Source of the DNA: Pseudomonas sp. JAI120
Lineage (GTDB): Bacteria; Pseudomonadota; Gammaproteobacteria; Pseudomonadales; Pseudomonadaceae
Direction of reading: 5' to 3'
Assembly (NCBI RefSeq): GCF_014207255.1
Contig: NZ_JACHCZ010000001.1
Coordinates: 1,541,378-1,605,377 of the forward strand
DNA length: 64,000 bases
Shown here: one piece after another, positions 26,243 through 34,207 of the stretch
Layout of the letters: the number at the start of each line of letters is the position of its first letter
Position numbering within the stretch: the stretch's first letter is position 1
Translations under genes and position numbers: made by a program
Notes under the pieces: generated by a model
What the model was told of the DNA's origin: nothing
The model's database searches: none
Seen by the model: the letters and a program-made list of their open reading frames with translations, nothing else

Positions 26243-27739
26243 ATGGCAAAAACCTTCGAGCTCGAAACCCTGAAAATGCGCCTCAACGACGTGGAGTTTC
26301 AGCTGCTGGACTTGCACCAGCGCATCCAGCGGGCGTTGCGCGCACTGATCCTCGACGGCGCCCTCGGCCCCGGCCTGAAACTGCCTGCCACACGGGTATT
26401 GGCAAAGTCACTGGGGTGCGCCCGCGACACCGTCGAGAACGCCTACGTGCAGTTGCATCGGGACGGGTTTATCGTACGCCGCGAGGGTGCCGGCAGTTAC
26501 GTCTGCGACACGGTCGGCGTCGAATTGCGCGGCGCCACACGCCGGCGCATCAAGGCCCAGGAAGTGCGCAGCAACGCCGCCGCACCCGGCGCCGCGCTGA
26601 GCCAGCGAGGGCGGATGATCTTCGAAACGGGCGGCGTCAGCGACCAGCAAGTCATCAAGGCCTTCGCCACCGGTTTGCCGGAAACCCGCAGTTTCCCCAC
26701 GGATGTCTGGGAACGCCTGCAACGCCAGGTGATGAAGGACTATCGCGCCAACGTGCTCTTGCACGGCGACCCGCAAGGCGCCGAGCCGCTGCGCAAGGCG
26801 ATTGCCACCTACCTGAACCTAGAGCGCGGGGCCAAGTGTTCGCCCGATCAGGTGCTGGTGCTGAGCAGCACGCGCCAGGCCTTGTACCTCTGCGCGCAGT
26901 TGCTGGTGGATGCCGGCAAGCCGATCCTGCTGGAAAACCCTGGCTATTACGGCGCACGCAAAGCCTTCGAGATCGCTGAAGCCAAGGTGCTGCCCATCGA
27001 TGTCGATGAACGCGGCATCCGCACCGACCTGCTGTACGCCGACCGCAGCGGCGCCAACTGCGTGTACGTCACACCGTCGCACCAATACCCCACCGGCGTG
27101 ACGCTGCCGCTGGAACGGCGCCTTGAGTTGATCAACTGGGCGGCGGAAAAAGGCAAGTGGCTGATCGAGGACGACTACGACAGCGAGTTCCATTACGACG
27201 GACAACCCACCGCCTGCGTGCAGGGTCTGGACAAGTATCAGCGCACGCTCTACATCGGCACGTTCAGCAAGACGCTCTACCCCGGCTTGCGCATGGGCTA
27301 CATGGTGCTGCCCCACGAACTGGTCAAGCCCTTTGCCTACGCGCGCAGCATGATGGACGGGCATACGCCGCAAGTGCTGCAACTGACCCTGGCGCGGTTT
27401 ATGGAAGACGGCCATTACAACGCCCACGTGCGGGCCATGCGCAAGCTCTATGCCGGGCGCCGCTCGATCATGCATGACGCCATTGGCAAGTACCTGGGCG
27501 AGGTCGTCACCGCCCAGTTGCCGCCGGGCGGGTTGCAGATTCCCTGTCTGCTGAAAGCGGGCTGGAGCGAAGAAAAAACCATCCGCCAGGCGGCCACCGC
27601 CGGCGTGCAATTGTCCGGACTCAGCAAGCTGTACGCAGGCGAACCGCAGCAATACGGCTGGCTGCTGGGCTACTCGTCGTTGACCGCGTATGAAATCGAA
27701 GCCGCCATGCTGCGCCTGGCCAATGCGCTGAAAATCTAG
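26243..27739 (+). CDS. MocR/GntR-family PLP-dependent regulator
   Basis: A 498-residue MocR-type regulator. Residues 20-90 form the GntR winged helix (IQRALRALILDGALGPGLKL, CARDTVENAYVQLHRDGFIV); a linker joins it to an aminotransferase-fold domain with the PLP lysine in GTFSKTLYPGLRMGY and the Asp-Tyr motif DDYDSEF. MocR proteins usually control the adjacent PLP-related genes. Here all those (serC, glyA twice, the aminotransferase, yggS) are broken while the regulator is intact. An ACTGAGCAG stretch precedes the ATG; the start is supported by the conserved N-terminal pattern rather than by a strong ribosome site. Confidence 0.88.
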   Translation: MAKTFELETLKMRLNDVEFQLLDLHQRIQRALRALILDGALGPGLKLPATRVLAKSLGCARDTVENAYVQLHRDGFIVRREGAGSYVCDTVGVELRGATRRRIKAQEVRSNAAAPGAALSQRGRMIFETGGVSDQQVIKAFATGLPETRSFPTDVWERLQRQVMKDYRANVLLHGDPQGAEPLRKAIATYLNLERGAKCSPDQVLVLSSTRQALYLCAQLLVDAGKPILLENPGYYGARKAFEIAEAKVLPIDVDERGIRTDLLYADRSGANCVYVTPSHQYPTGVTLPLERRLELINWAAEKGKWLIEDDYDSEFHYDGQPTACVQGLDKYQRTLYIGTFSKTLYPGLRMGYMVLPHELVKPFAYARSMMDGHTPQVLQLTLARFMEDGHYNAHVRAMRKLYAGRRSIMHDAIGKYLGEVVTAQLPPGGLQIPCLLKAGWSEEKTIRQAATAGVQLSGLSKLYAGEPQQYGWLLGYSSLTAYEIEAAMLRLANALKI

Positions 27740-27749
27740 AGGCAACCGC

Positions 27750-28270
27750 TCAGTAAGGCAGCTTGAAACGCTTGGTCAGTTCGCCGATGCCTTCGCGAAT
27801 CGAGCGCTCGGTGCGACTGTCGAGGGCGCCGCTGCGCACGCCGCCGAGCATGGCGAGGATCATGTCGCCGATCTCGCGAAATTCATCCACGCCCATGCCC
27901 CGCGACGTGCAGGCCGCGCTGCCGATGCGAATGCCGGAGGTGACACTGGGTTTGACCTCGTCGCCCGGCACGATATTTTTGTTCACGGTAATTCCGATCG
28001 CTTCCAGCGCCTGTTCGGCGACATTGCCGACCAGGCCCCACGGCCGCAGGTCAATCACGCCAAGGTGACAGTCGGTGCCGCCCGAGACCACCGACAACCC
28101 GCCTTCGGCCAAACGCCCGCACAAGGCCTGGGCGTTCGCAATGTCGGCCATCAGGAAGGCCCCGACTTCGTCGGCAATTGCGCGAAAGCGCGCGAAGTCC
28201 AGCGCCCGTGAATAGGCCGAAGCGCCGACGATGATCAATTGCGGACGTTCCTGGCGGGCCATCTGCTACC
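27750..28270 (-). pseudogene. Second serine hydroxymethyltransferase, truncated and internally deleted
   Basis: The visible frame (about 170 codons) starts within SHMT ([35 protein letters not shown]) and jumps directly to the late part ([51 protein letters not shown]). The first 190 or so residues and the segment with the PLP-lysine motif [11 protein letters not shown] are absent, so it cannot be active. It converges on the MocR gene (10-base gap). It is not a copy of the broken glyA at 22423: the sequences differ widely, resembling the divergent SHMT/alpha-methylserine-type paralogues. Confidence 0.8.
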
Positions 28271-28299
28271 GCCAAGCAGCTTGAAGAGCCCTGCCACCT

Positions 28300-28542
28300 T
28301 CAACCCATCTGCTCGAACCGCCGCCGCTTTAGGAACAACCCCACCCCCAGTGCAACGGCAAAGATCGACAGCAACCCCAGGTCAAATCCAAGCAAGCGGA
28401 TGTGGCTCGCCGCAACGCAGCCGACCGCCCCCATCGCCGCCAGCAGTACCCCTAACCACTTGCGAAGCGGGTACGACTTAAGAAACCGATCGAGCAGAAA
28501 GAACAGCACCAGAGCAGCGACCAGTTGGGTAATGTCAGACAT
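28300..28542 (-). CDS. Small membrane protein of unknown function
   Basis: An 80-residue protein with two or three hydrophobic helices (LVAALVLFFLLDRFL, WLGVLLAAMGAVGCVAASH, LLSIFAVALGVGLFL) and a basic tail KRRRFEQ. GGGAGA precedes the ATG. It lies 12 bases downstream of the unknown gene at 28555 on the same strand, so the two are probably one transcript. No family recognised. A size and place like this would suit an immunity or anchor protein for its neighbour, but that is only a guess. Confidence 0.6.
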   Translation of the reverse strand: MSDITQLVAALVLFFLLDRFLKSYPLRKWLGVLLAAMGAVGCVAASHIRLLGFDLGLLSIFAVALGVGLFLKRRRFEQMG

Positions 28543-28554
28543 GGGTTTCTCCCG

Positions 28555-29034
28555 TCAGGTCTTGATGATCAGTGTCGAGGCGGTACGTTGCGGGCCGATA
28601 CCGCCGTTCACCTGCGCCTCGATGCTCACCAGTATGTCGCCTGCATGATAGGTGGGCAGGGTTTCATTCACGTACATGCGCACACCGGCGCCGACGGGGG
28701 CCCCCACGTAGGGGGAGGCAACGTAAGAGGTGACGCCCGCGAAGGCCGAGGCCGCCAAGTTGGCGATTCTGGTGCGCTGGGCGTTGAGCACATCGCCCTG
28801 CTGCCGAGTCAGCGGCTTGGAGATGCCGATCATCATCAGGCACGGCAGGTTCTTGGCCAGCATCTTGTCGTACACCTCGACGACCTTGCGGTTGACCTCG
28901 TAGTGCGCGCTCTTCGCCTCACCAAAATGCAGCTCGCGCAGCCGCCCGCGTTCGCTGTCGGTGAGGGTGATCTGCGAGACGTTGAACACGATCCCGTGAT
29001 TGCCCATGTATTGGAAAGTCCCTTCGAACTTCAT
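28555..29034 (-). CDS. Hypothetical protein paired with a small membrane protein
   Basis: A 159-residue protein with no signal peptide. It has a charged first half (TLTDSERGRLRELHFGEAKS, ARVYDKM-like helices), then a Gly/Ala/Ser/Pro-rich stretch (AASAFAGVTSYVASPYVGAP) that might insert in or touch a membrane. I do not recognise a domain. ATG 29034 has AAAGG 9 bases upstream; a second ATG 9 bases earlier is too close to it. Codon use is like the surrounding genome. Confidence 0.6.
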   Translation of the reverse strand: MKFEGTFQYMGNHGIVFNVSQITLTDSERGRLRELHFGEAKSAHYEVNRKVVEVYDKMLAKNLPCLMMIGISKPLTRQQGDVLNAQRTRIANLAASAFAGVTSYVASPYVGAPVGAGVRMYVNETLPTYHAGDILVSIEAQVNGGIGPQRTASTLIIKT

Positions 29035-29097
29035 CGCACGCATCCTTTCGAGCCAAAGGCGGGGATTGTCTAGAAGGCGGGCGCTGGATTCAAATCA

Positions 29098-29337
29098 TTT
29101 CACCTGGCTGGCAAGGTGCACACCGCGGCGTAAGGTGCTGACGGTCATAATAATTGTCGAATTCACTGCTTTCGACGAACACGAAGCCATGGCGGGTGTA
29201 AAACGGTTCGAGGCACTTTCTTTGAGGGCACCTACTGTGATCGGCAGTGCAGCTGCATCCGCTGCTTCGAAAACCTGTGCGAGTACAACCGCGCCGATCC
29301 CCAAACCCTGCGCGCTCGGCCTCACGTATAGGTGCTA
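29098..29337 (-). pseudogene. GNAT acetyltransferase C-terminal remnant, frameshifted
   Basis: LYVRPSAQGLGIG is the acetyl-CoA-binding loop of GNAT enzymes (R/Q-x-x-G-x-G/A), followed by VFEAADAAALPITVGALKES and ASNRF. The family then continues YTRHGFVFVESSEFDNYYDR in another frame: one T is missing from the run after AACCG. Nothing of the N-terminal half is present upstream of 29337. Confidence 0.7.
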
Positions 29338-29420
29338 GCCCCTAACAGCGCATTAATTTTCGTATTAGCTATCCCGCTTTTCATCGCGAAACCCTGCTTA
29401 GCGCTTATTTAAGGGACGTC

Positions 29421-29483
29421 GACTGGCGGCTCTTGGCCGATTACCGCCTTTCATGAAGGGCTGCAATCGGCCAGAAGGGGACG
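29421..29483. repeat. GGCCGATT palindromic repeat, well-kept copy
   Basis: GGCTCTTGGCCGATTACCGC, a loop with TTTCATGAAGGG, then CTGCAATCGGCCAGAAGGGG form a stem-loop of about 60 bases of the same unit as at 15904 and 35833. Confidence 0.75.
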
Positions 29484-29494
29484 TTGCGAGCGCA

Positions 29495-29516
29495 TTAAAT
29501 AAATCTGTCCCCTTTT
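29495..29516. repeat. Left copy of the AAATAAATCTGTCCCCTTTT motif
   Basis: Its reverse complement, AAAAGGGGACAGATTTATT, occurs at 32796-32814, just after the SIR2/membrane-protein pair. The motif is familiar from many gammaproteobacterial intergenic regions, where it often borders REP-associated or mobile sequences. Here the two copies face each other across 3.3 kb. Confidence 0.65.
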
Positions 29517-29570
29517 CGAACTACGGAAGCCGTTTCCACAAAGTCGTCAGCTATCGCGCTGTGGGAATTG

Positions 29571-29759
29571 ATGCTGCGCGATGACGTTGCGCTTCTTGCA
29601 ATGCCTGGTGCGCATCACAAAGCGTTACTCCAGCAGGCTTATGCGCTATACGAAAGCCACATTATTGATGCAGACGACCTAAGCGATCTGTTGGAATTGG
29701 CAGATGCCGCGCTGGCTTTCGCAGTCGAAGCGTTGCCTGATATTAAAATTGGTGAGTAA
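29571..29759 (+). CDS. Small hypothetical acidic protein
   Basis: A 62-residue helical protein (LRDDVALLAMPGAHHKALLQ, IDADDLSDLLELADAALAFA), which has the look of a real, conserved Pseudomonas small protein. GTGGGA lies before the ATG at 29571; a TTG one codon earlier is the alternative. No domain recognised. It precedes the defence island but keeps the GC-rich codon use of the host. Confidence 0.6.
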   Translation: MLRDDVALLAMPGAHHKALLQQAYALYESHIIDADDLSDLLELADAALAFAVEALPDIKIGE

Positions 29760-29974
29760 CACGCCATGCACGTACTGGTCACACCAATGCGCAAACGCGG
29801 TGTCGCGCTCGATCCCAAAGAGCGACGTCGGTATCCAGCTATACGGGGCAATGTAATGGTCAACTCAACCGTGTGTCCGCAGCTGGGTCGAGCTGCAAAC
29901 ATTGCTCGCGTTGAGGTAGGCATGCCCCTCGACCCGATTCACTACCGCCTCTACCGGATGCCACGCTCGCCGGG

Positions 29975-30115
29975 ATGGCCTTCACCGGCTTTGTATTGAG
30001 CGGAATCGAATACATCGACGGCTGTGCATATGCGCAATCTTGGTGGTGTCGCCAAGGTGAAACGTTACACAACCATCGGATTCCTGTTAGGACAATGATA
30101 GCCAATAGCTTCTAG
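29975..30115 (+). other. Possible 3' remnant of a small gene
   Basis: From ATG 29975, 46 codons read MAFTGFVLSGIEYIDGCAYA followed by QSWWCRQGETLHNHRIP. The composition is protein-like, but no ribosome site is evident and the frame is closed by a TGA a short way upstream. It may be the tail of a gene cut off when the AT-rich island beyond 30120 was inserted. A frame at 29766-29999 in another phase is not protein-like. Apart from this, 29760-30163 holds no gene. Confidence 0.3.
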
Positions 30116-30163
30116 TGCTAGACTCGAAAAATAAGATTTTCCGCAGCCACAAGGGAGTTGGTC

Positions 30164-31747
30164 ATGGCGTCACATATTACTCTAAGCTTAACCCGTCTAT
30201 TGGCGCAAAACGGTGGTGCTCCGTTCTTATTCGTGGGATCAGGCTTTTCACGACGATATATAGGACTTGAACAGTGGGATGAACTTCTTAAACGATTCTG
30301 TGATGGAATTCAGGAGTTCGGGTATTACTCTTCTCAAAACAATCAAGATCTCGCAAAAGCTGCAAGTGCAATAGCGAAAGACTTTAATGAAATATGGTGG
30401 AAGTCTGAAAAATACTCAGAATCCAGAAAAAACAACTCTGACAGCATCACAAGTGTTTCTTCAGCCTTAAAGCATGAAATGGCAAGTTACCTCGCCAACA
30501 TAAGCCACAACAAAATATCAGCAGACGGACTTAGTGACGAGCTAGAAGCACTTTCTCGCCTCAACGTAGATGGGATAATAACAACAAATTGGGATCTATT
30601 TATAGAAGAGCTATTCCCGGATTATAAAGTCTTCATAGGACAGGAGGAGCTTTTATTCTCCAACCCGCAATCAATAGGTGAAGTTTACAAAATTCATGGT
30701 TGCGCGAGTCAGCCTAACAGCCTAGTGCTAACGAATGAAGACTACGAAATTTTTGAGGAAAAGAACCCATACCTAGCAGCAAAGCTCATCACTATATTTA
30801 TTGAGCACCCGGTAATATTTATCGGGTATTCGATAAGCGATAGAAACATCCAAAAAATCATTGAGTCAATTGTAAATTGTCTTGGCCAAGACAAACTTGA
30901 CTTATTCGGCAGAAATCTAATCTTCCTCCAAAGAACAAAACAAGATGAGGAGCCAAGCTTTCAATCTGCATTAATGTCAATCGGCGAAACTCGACTCAAC
31001 ATAACAGTAATACGAACTTCAAACTACCTTGATGTATACGAAGCTATTGAAAGCACCAAGAGAAAAATTCCTGCTCGAATTTTAAGATACTGCAAAGAAC
31101 AAATGTACGACTTGGTAAAATCCAACGATCCGGAAACAAAGCTCGCTGTTCTCGATATAGATCAAATAGACAATAAAGATGATGTTGAGTTTGTCGTAGG
31201 AGTTGGCGTAGCCAAAAGCTATGAAGGCATTTCAAAACAAGGCTACAAAGGCATAACGATTGACGATATATTTTCAGATATCATCTCAGTAAAAAGCCAA
31301 TACGACTCCGCAGAACTGCTCAGAGAGGTTTATCCACCTCTATTAAAAAGACCAAACAAATACATTCCGGGCTTTCGGTATCTTCATGCACTTGGTATTA
31401 CTTCGCATGACGAACTTATGAAATCTGAGTTCTCGGAGATAGAGGGAATAATCTTCAAAGCCAACAGAAAAGATTATCGAATAAATCAATACAGAAAACA
31501 CTATGAGTCAAACTATAAGAATCTATCCACTCGAGAAATCATTGCAGAGACCACTGCAGAAAAGGCGACTTTAATAATTCCTTTTCAAGATGATGGTGAT
31601 ATCGACATTGCAGCCGTAAAAGAGCTATTAGAAAACAATAAAAACAATCTCAAAACCGAGCACTCCTCCTACTCCACATACTTCCGCAAGCTTGCTTGCC
31701 TGGTAGATAGGTTGGAATTTGGATTTAGCAAACCTACACAATCTTAA
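30164..31747 (+). CDS. SIR2-family protein, probable NAD-depleting defence effector
   Basis: A 527-residue protein with an N-terminal SIR2-like domain: nucleotide loop FVGSGFSRR (24-31), TTNWD at 140-144, the catalytic His178 in KIHG and a later FIGYSISDRNI. This arrangement is that of SIR2_2 proteins in anti-phage systems (Thoeris ThsA, DSR, SIR2-HerA, SPARSA), which destroy NAD+ after infection. The C-terminal 270 residues have no domain I recognise and may sense the trigger. ATG 30164 has GGGAG 7 bases upstream. The gene is AT-rich, unlike its surroundings, and is followed after 15 bases by a membrane-protein gene. Confidence 0.85.
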   Translation: MASHITLSLTRLLAQNGGAPFLFVGSGFSRRYIGLEQWDELLKRFCDGIQEFGYYSSQNNQDLAKAASAIAKDFNEIWWKSEKYSESRKNNSDSITSVSSALKHEMASYLANISHNKISADGLSDELEALSRLNVDGIITTNWDLFIEELFPDYKVFIGQEELLFSNPQSIGEVYKIHGCASQPNSLVLTNEDYEIFEEKNPYLAAKLITIFIEHPVIFIGYSISDRNIQKIIESIVNCLGQDKLDLFGRNLIFLQRTKQDEEPSFQSALMSIGETRLNITVIRTSNYLDVYEAIESTKRKIPARILRYCKEQMYDLVKSNDPETKLAVLDIDQIDNKDDVEFVVGVGVAKSYEGISKQGYKGITIDDIFSDIISVKSQYDSAELLREVYPPLLKRPNKYIPGFRYLHALGITSHDELMKSEFSEIEGIIFKANRKDYRINQYRKHYESNYKNLSTREIIAETTAEKATLIIPFQDDGDIDIAAVKELLENNKNNLKTEHSSYSTYFRKLACLVDRLEFGFSKPTQS

Positions 31748-31762
31748 AATAGAGATAACACA

Positions 31763-32776
31763 ATGAGCGCAGACTGGAACTGGTTCTTTAGCTCTCTATC
31801 TCAATCTGCCGCAGCTATAGTGGGTATCTTCGGCGCATTTATAATCACTAAGATATTCTCTAATCAAACAGCCTTCTCCGAAAAAACTGCAAAGCTAAAC
31901 AACTATCTGATTGAAGCAAAAAAAATTGTTGACGACGCCAAAAGTTACAACATGGAATGGCACAACAAACATTATAACGATGACGAATACCGGAAATTTC
32001 ACGACTTCTTAGATAAACACTTTCCTGCAAACGAATCAATGGAAAAAATCACCAATCAAATACTGGAAGACTTTATTGATAAAAGCGATTTCTCTCGATA
32101 TTCTGAAAAAGAGGAAATCAAAAAAGAGTTGATATATATCGCTTCAAAAGTATGTGAGGCTAACGTGACAGCAAGGGAGGAGCAAGAAGCGTCTGACCGT
32201 GCAGACGAGATACTCAAAGACACCCCTATCTTCAAACTTCTCGGGGGGTCGGAAACTCTATCGGCAATGCGTAACTACAACGCCTTTGCAAACGGAAACA
32301 GCAGATCACTTTACTCAACATACGACCCTATTTATAAAACCAACTGGGATGAAATCACCAAAGAGCGAGAAGGACTCGAAAGAAGCTATCTTGTAGCAAA
32401 GCACCATGCAAGATTGGTTGCTGACTTGCTCCAATCGACAGAGGGAAACCCTGAATCTCCTCGTCAAATCTCTACAGCTTTAGCATTGGTGCTATGCATC
32501 TTTTTTATTGGAGTAATTTATCCACTGAGCTTCATGCCTGCTACACACGCCCCAGAAATCAGCTTTACTCTTGAAACAGTGCTATTTCACATTTTATCTT
32601 TCAAAGGGGCACTACTGAGCGTCATTAGCACAGCATTCACTGTCATTGTACTTATCTTTTATAGAACTCACTCCGGAATGAAATACTCTCCCAAAAAGCT
32701 TGATGAACTGACTAAATTGAAAAACGCAAAAAGCTATTGTACTTATTTCAAATACATCAAGGATGATGATTTTTGA
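31763..32776 (+). CDS. Membrane protein paired with the SIR2 gene
   Basis: A 337-residue protein with one N-terminal transmembrane helix (SLSQSAAAIVGIFGAFIITK), a charged, coiled-coil-prone central part of about 200 residues, and two C-terminal helices (ALALVLCIFFIGVIYPLSFM and SVISTAFTVIVLIFY). The opening W-x-W-F-F-S-S-L-S-Q-S-A-A-A is a pattern I associate with unannotated membrane proteins near defence genes. It lies 15 bases after the SIR2 gene, shares its AT-rich codon use and is most likely its partner: a sensor, a membrane anchor or a second effector. No named family recognised. Confidence 0.75.
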   Translation: MSADWNWFFSSLSQSAAAIVGIFGAFIITKIFSNQTAFSEKTAKLNNYLIEAKKIVDDAKSYNMEWHNKHYNDDEYRKFHDFLDKHFPANESMEKITNQILEDFIDKSDFSRYSEKEEIKKELIYIASKVCEANVTAREEQEASDRADEILKDTPIFKLLGGSETLSAMRNYNAFANGNSRSLYSTYDPIYKTNWDEITKEREGLERSYLVAKHHARLVADLLQSTEGNPESPRQISTALALVLCIFFIGVIYPLSFMPATHAPEISFTLETVLFHILSFKGALLSVISTAFTVIVLIFYRTHSGMKYSPKKLDELTKLKNAKSYCTYFKYIKDDDF

Positions 32777-32795
32777 TTTATCCAGTGCTTGATGA

Positions 32796-32840
32796 AAAAG
32801 GGGACAGATTTATTATTCTGATAATAAATCTGCCTCTTTT
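32796..32840. repeat. Palindrome with the AAAAGGGGACAGATTTATT motif
   Basis: AAAAGGGGACAGATTTATTA pairs with a right arm ending in AATAAATCTGCCTCTTTT, making a long stem around TTCTG. It starts 20 bases after the membrane-protein stop and may act as its terminator. Its left arm is the inverted partner of the motif at 29495-29516. Confidence 0.7.
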
Positions 32841-32937
32841 CCTATCACTCGATTCCAAACTAAATTGTCAGCACGGTCACAGAGGGAAGCGCCGACTGAA
32901 GAAATGAATCGCCCCCCGTTTGTTAGGCGGGCTGAAT

Positions 32938-33126
32938 GACCGCTCTTGGCCTAGGCTGTGTAAAAACGTTTTTGAGCGCGTCAGGTATTCCAAACCGGAC
33001 TGGAAATCGCGGTTCTACGCGAAATCCACATCTGCAGACGTGCCGATAAATTCCAGATTTAACGTAGACGCGCACATTTCAATTTTGGCGAAGCGTTTTT
33101 ACACACTCTGGGCCGATAGCAGACCT
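32938..33126. mobile_element. MITE-like element inserted in a palindromic repeat
   Basis: Perfect 12-base inverted repeats, TGTGTAAAAACG (32957-32968) and CGTTTTTACACA (33094-33105), bound about 150 bases with no coding potential for a transposase. Outside them lie TGACCGCTCTTGGCC on the left and GGGCCGATAGCAGACC on the right, the two halves of the palindromic repeat seen at 15904. The inside carries CTACGCGAAATCC and ATTTCAAT, motifs also found in the element at 37091. A 77-codon frame across it is not a gene. Confidence 0.65.
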
Positions 33127-33210
33127 GGCAGGGACAAGGTTTGGGCATGGTAGATGACAACGGTCTATGGCAAATTCAGGCCAGGTTCGAAGCCGCTATA
33201 GGCCGCAGGG

Positions 33211-33241
33211 AAGCTTGGGAAGCTTGAAGCTTCCCAAGCTT
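33211..33241. repeat. Perfect 31-base palindrome
   Basis: AAGCTTGGGAAGCTT, one G, and then the exact reverse complement. It sits 7 bases beyond the stop of the DUF4435 gene (minus strand). As RNA it would form a 15-base-pair stem; no T run follows, so it is not a standard terminator. The rest of the 32777-33247 gap holds the palindrome at 32796 and the MITE-like element. Confidence 0.8.
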
Positions 33242-33247
33242 TAGTAG

Positions 33248-34207
33248 TTAAGCGCGGACAGGTTGAGTTGTTGTAGTGGTTGCAGAATGTTGAGATAGAA
33301 ACCGTATTAGGCACGCGGGCGTATCCGCATATTGAGAAACCTCTGAAAGGAAGTTGTCTTTGGAGAAATTAATCCTAATTGTTGGTTTCTCATTTTCTTT
33401 GAATTCAAGAGTTTGGATTTCAGATTTTATTGCAAGAAGATATAGTCGCATAAAGTCTGCGCAGTTCTTACCTCTGAAGTTTAATTCTGGGTCTTGTTCA
33501 GTTAGCTTTGACGTTGCTTCTTGAAAAGAGGCAGGGCATAAGTTCGCGTTATTTAAGTGAGGAAAGACTGAAGAAATATCATTATGATCGTATTTCGCCT
33601 TGACACTTTCAAGTCCTATATCAACCAATTCGTTGGTTTTGACCGATTTGATGCTCATTTTAAGTGGAGTTGCATTCTTTCCCATAATGTAATTTGTTTT
33701 TGCCCAGATATTAAATTTTTTTATTTCAGCAATAAACTCTTTTTGTGCTTTCTGGAAAAGTTGAGTGTAGCGATCATGGAGATGTTTGAGCTCGTTTTCT
33801 GGTTTAATATTGAACTCTGCCGAGAGGATTTTTTTCAGGCAGGCAAGTGAAAAGTAAAAGTTCTCGACTGAATACCCTGGTGTTGAATATAGTTTGGAAG
33901 GTGTATGGTTGTCGTATATGTCGTCGTAATCTCTGTCGATAAAGCAAAGATATTTGTAAGCTGAGTAGAGTGGGTGATCGATAATTGTTTCAAATAACTC
34001 AATTGCCGGAGCTCTCCCTCCAGTGTTTATGCATTCCCAAGTTGTGTTGTTCAAGAGCGCGTGTAGTCGGCCAGAGAAGTATTTCTCATCTTCTCCTTCA
34101 AAGATACAGATAAGGAGTTCTGGGTCTGCGCCGACTATTCTCATGAACTCCAAAAATTTTGTAGAGAATTCTTCAGCGTCTGACGACATTTTATCTACTC
34201 TGCTCAT
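33248..34207 (-). CDS. ariB: DUF4435/Toprim-like protein, PARIS AriB-like
   Basis: A 319-residue DUF4435 protein. The Toprim-type acidic residues are visible: FEGEDEKYF (E37, E39) and FIDRDYDD (D91, D93, D95), followed by the YSVENFYF segment seen in this family. In the PARIS anti-phage system the DUF4435 protein AriB is a nuclease held by the ATPase AriA and released by phage anti-restriction proteins, after which it cuts host tRNA. The ATG at 34207 has AAGGAG upstream and shares one base with the ATPase stop, so expression is coupled. AT-rich codon use marks it as acquired. The symbol is given by family and layout, not by tested function. Confidence 0.8.
   Translation of the reverse strand: MSRVDKMSSDAEEFSTKFLEFMRIVGADPELLICIFEGEDEKYFSGRLHALLNNTTWECINTGGRAPAIELFETIIDHPLYSAYKYLCFIDRDYDDIYDNHTPSKLYSTPGYSVENFYFSLACLKKILSAEFNIKPENELKHLHDRYTQLFQKAQKEFIAEIKKFNIWAKTNYIMGKNATPLKMSIKSVKTNELVDIGLESVKAKYDHNDISSVFPHLNNANLCPASFQEATSKLTEQDPELNFRGKNCADFMRLYLLAIKSEIQTLEFKENEKPTIRINFSKDNFLSEVSQYADTPACLIRFLSQHSATTTTTQPVRA

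Noticed and set aside
26819..27745. A 308-codon minus-strand frame
   Set aside because: Antisense to the MocR regulator; no motif.
32920..33153. A 77-codon plus-strand frame
   Set aside because: It lies across the MITE-like element and has no ribosome site.
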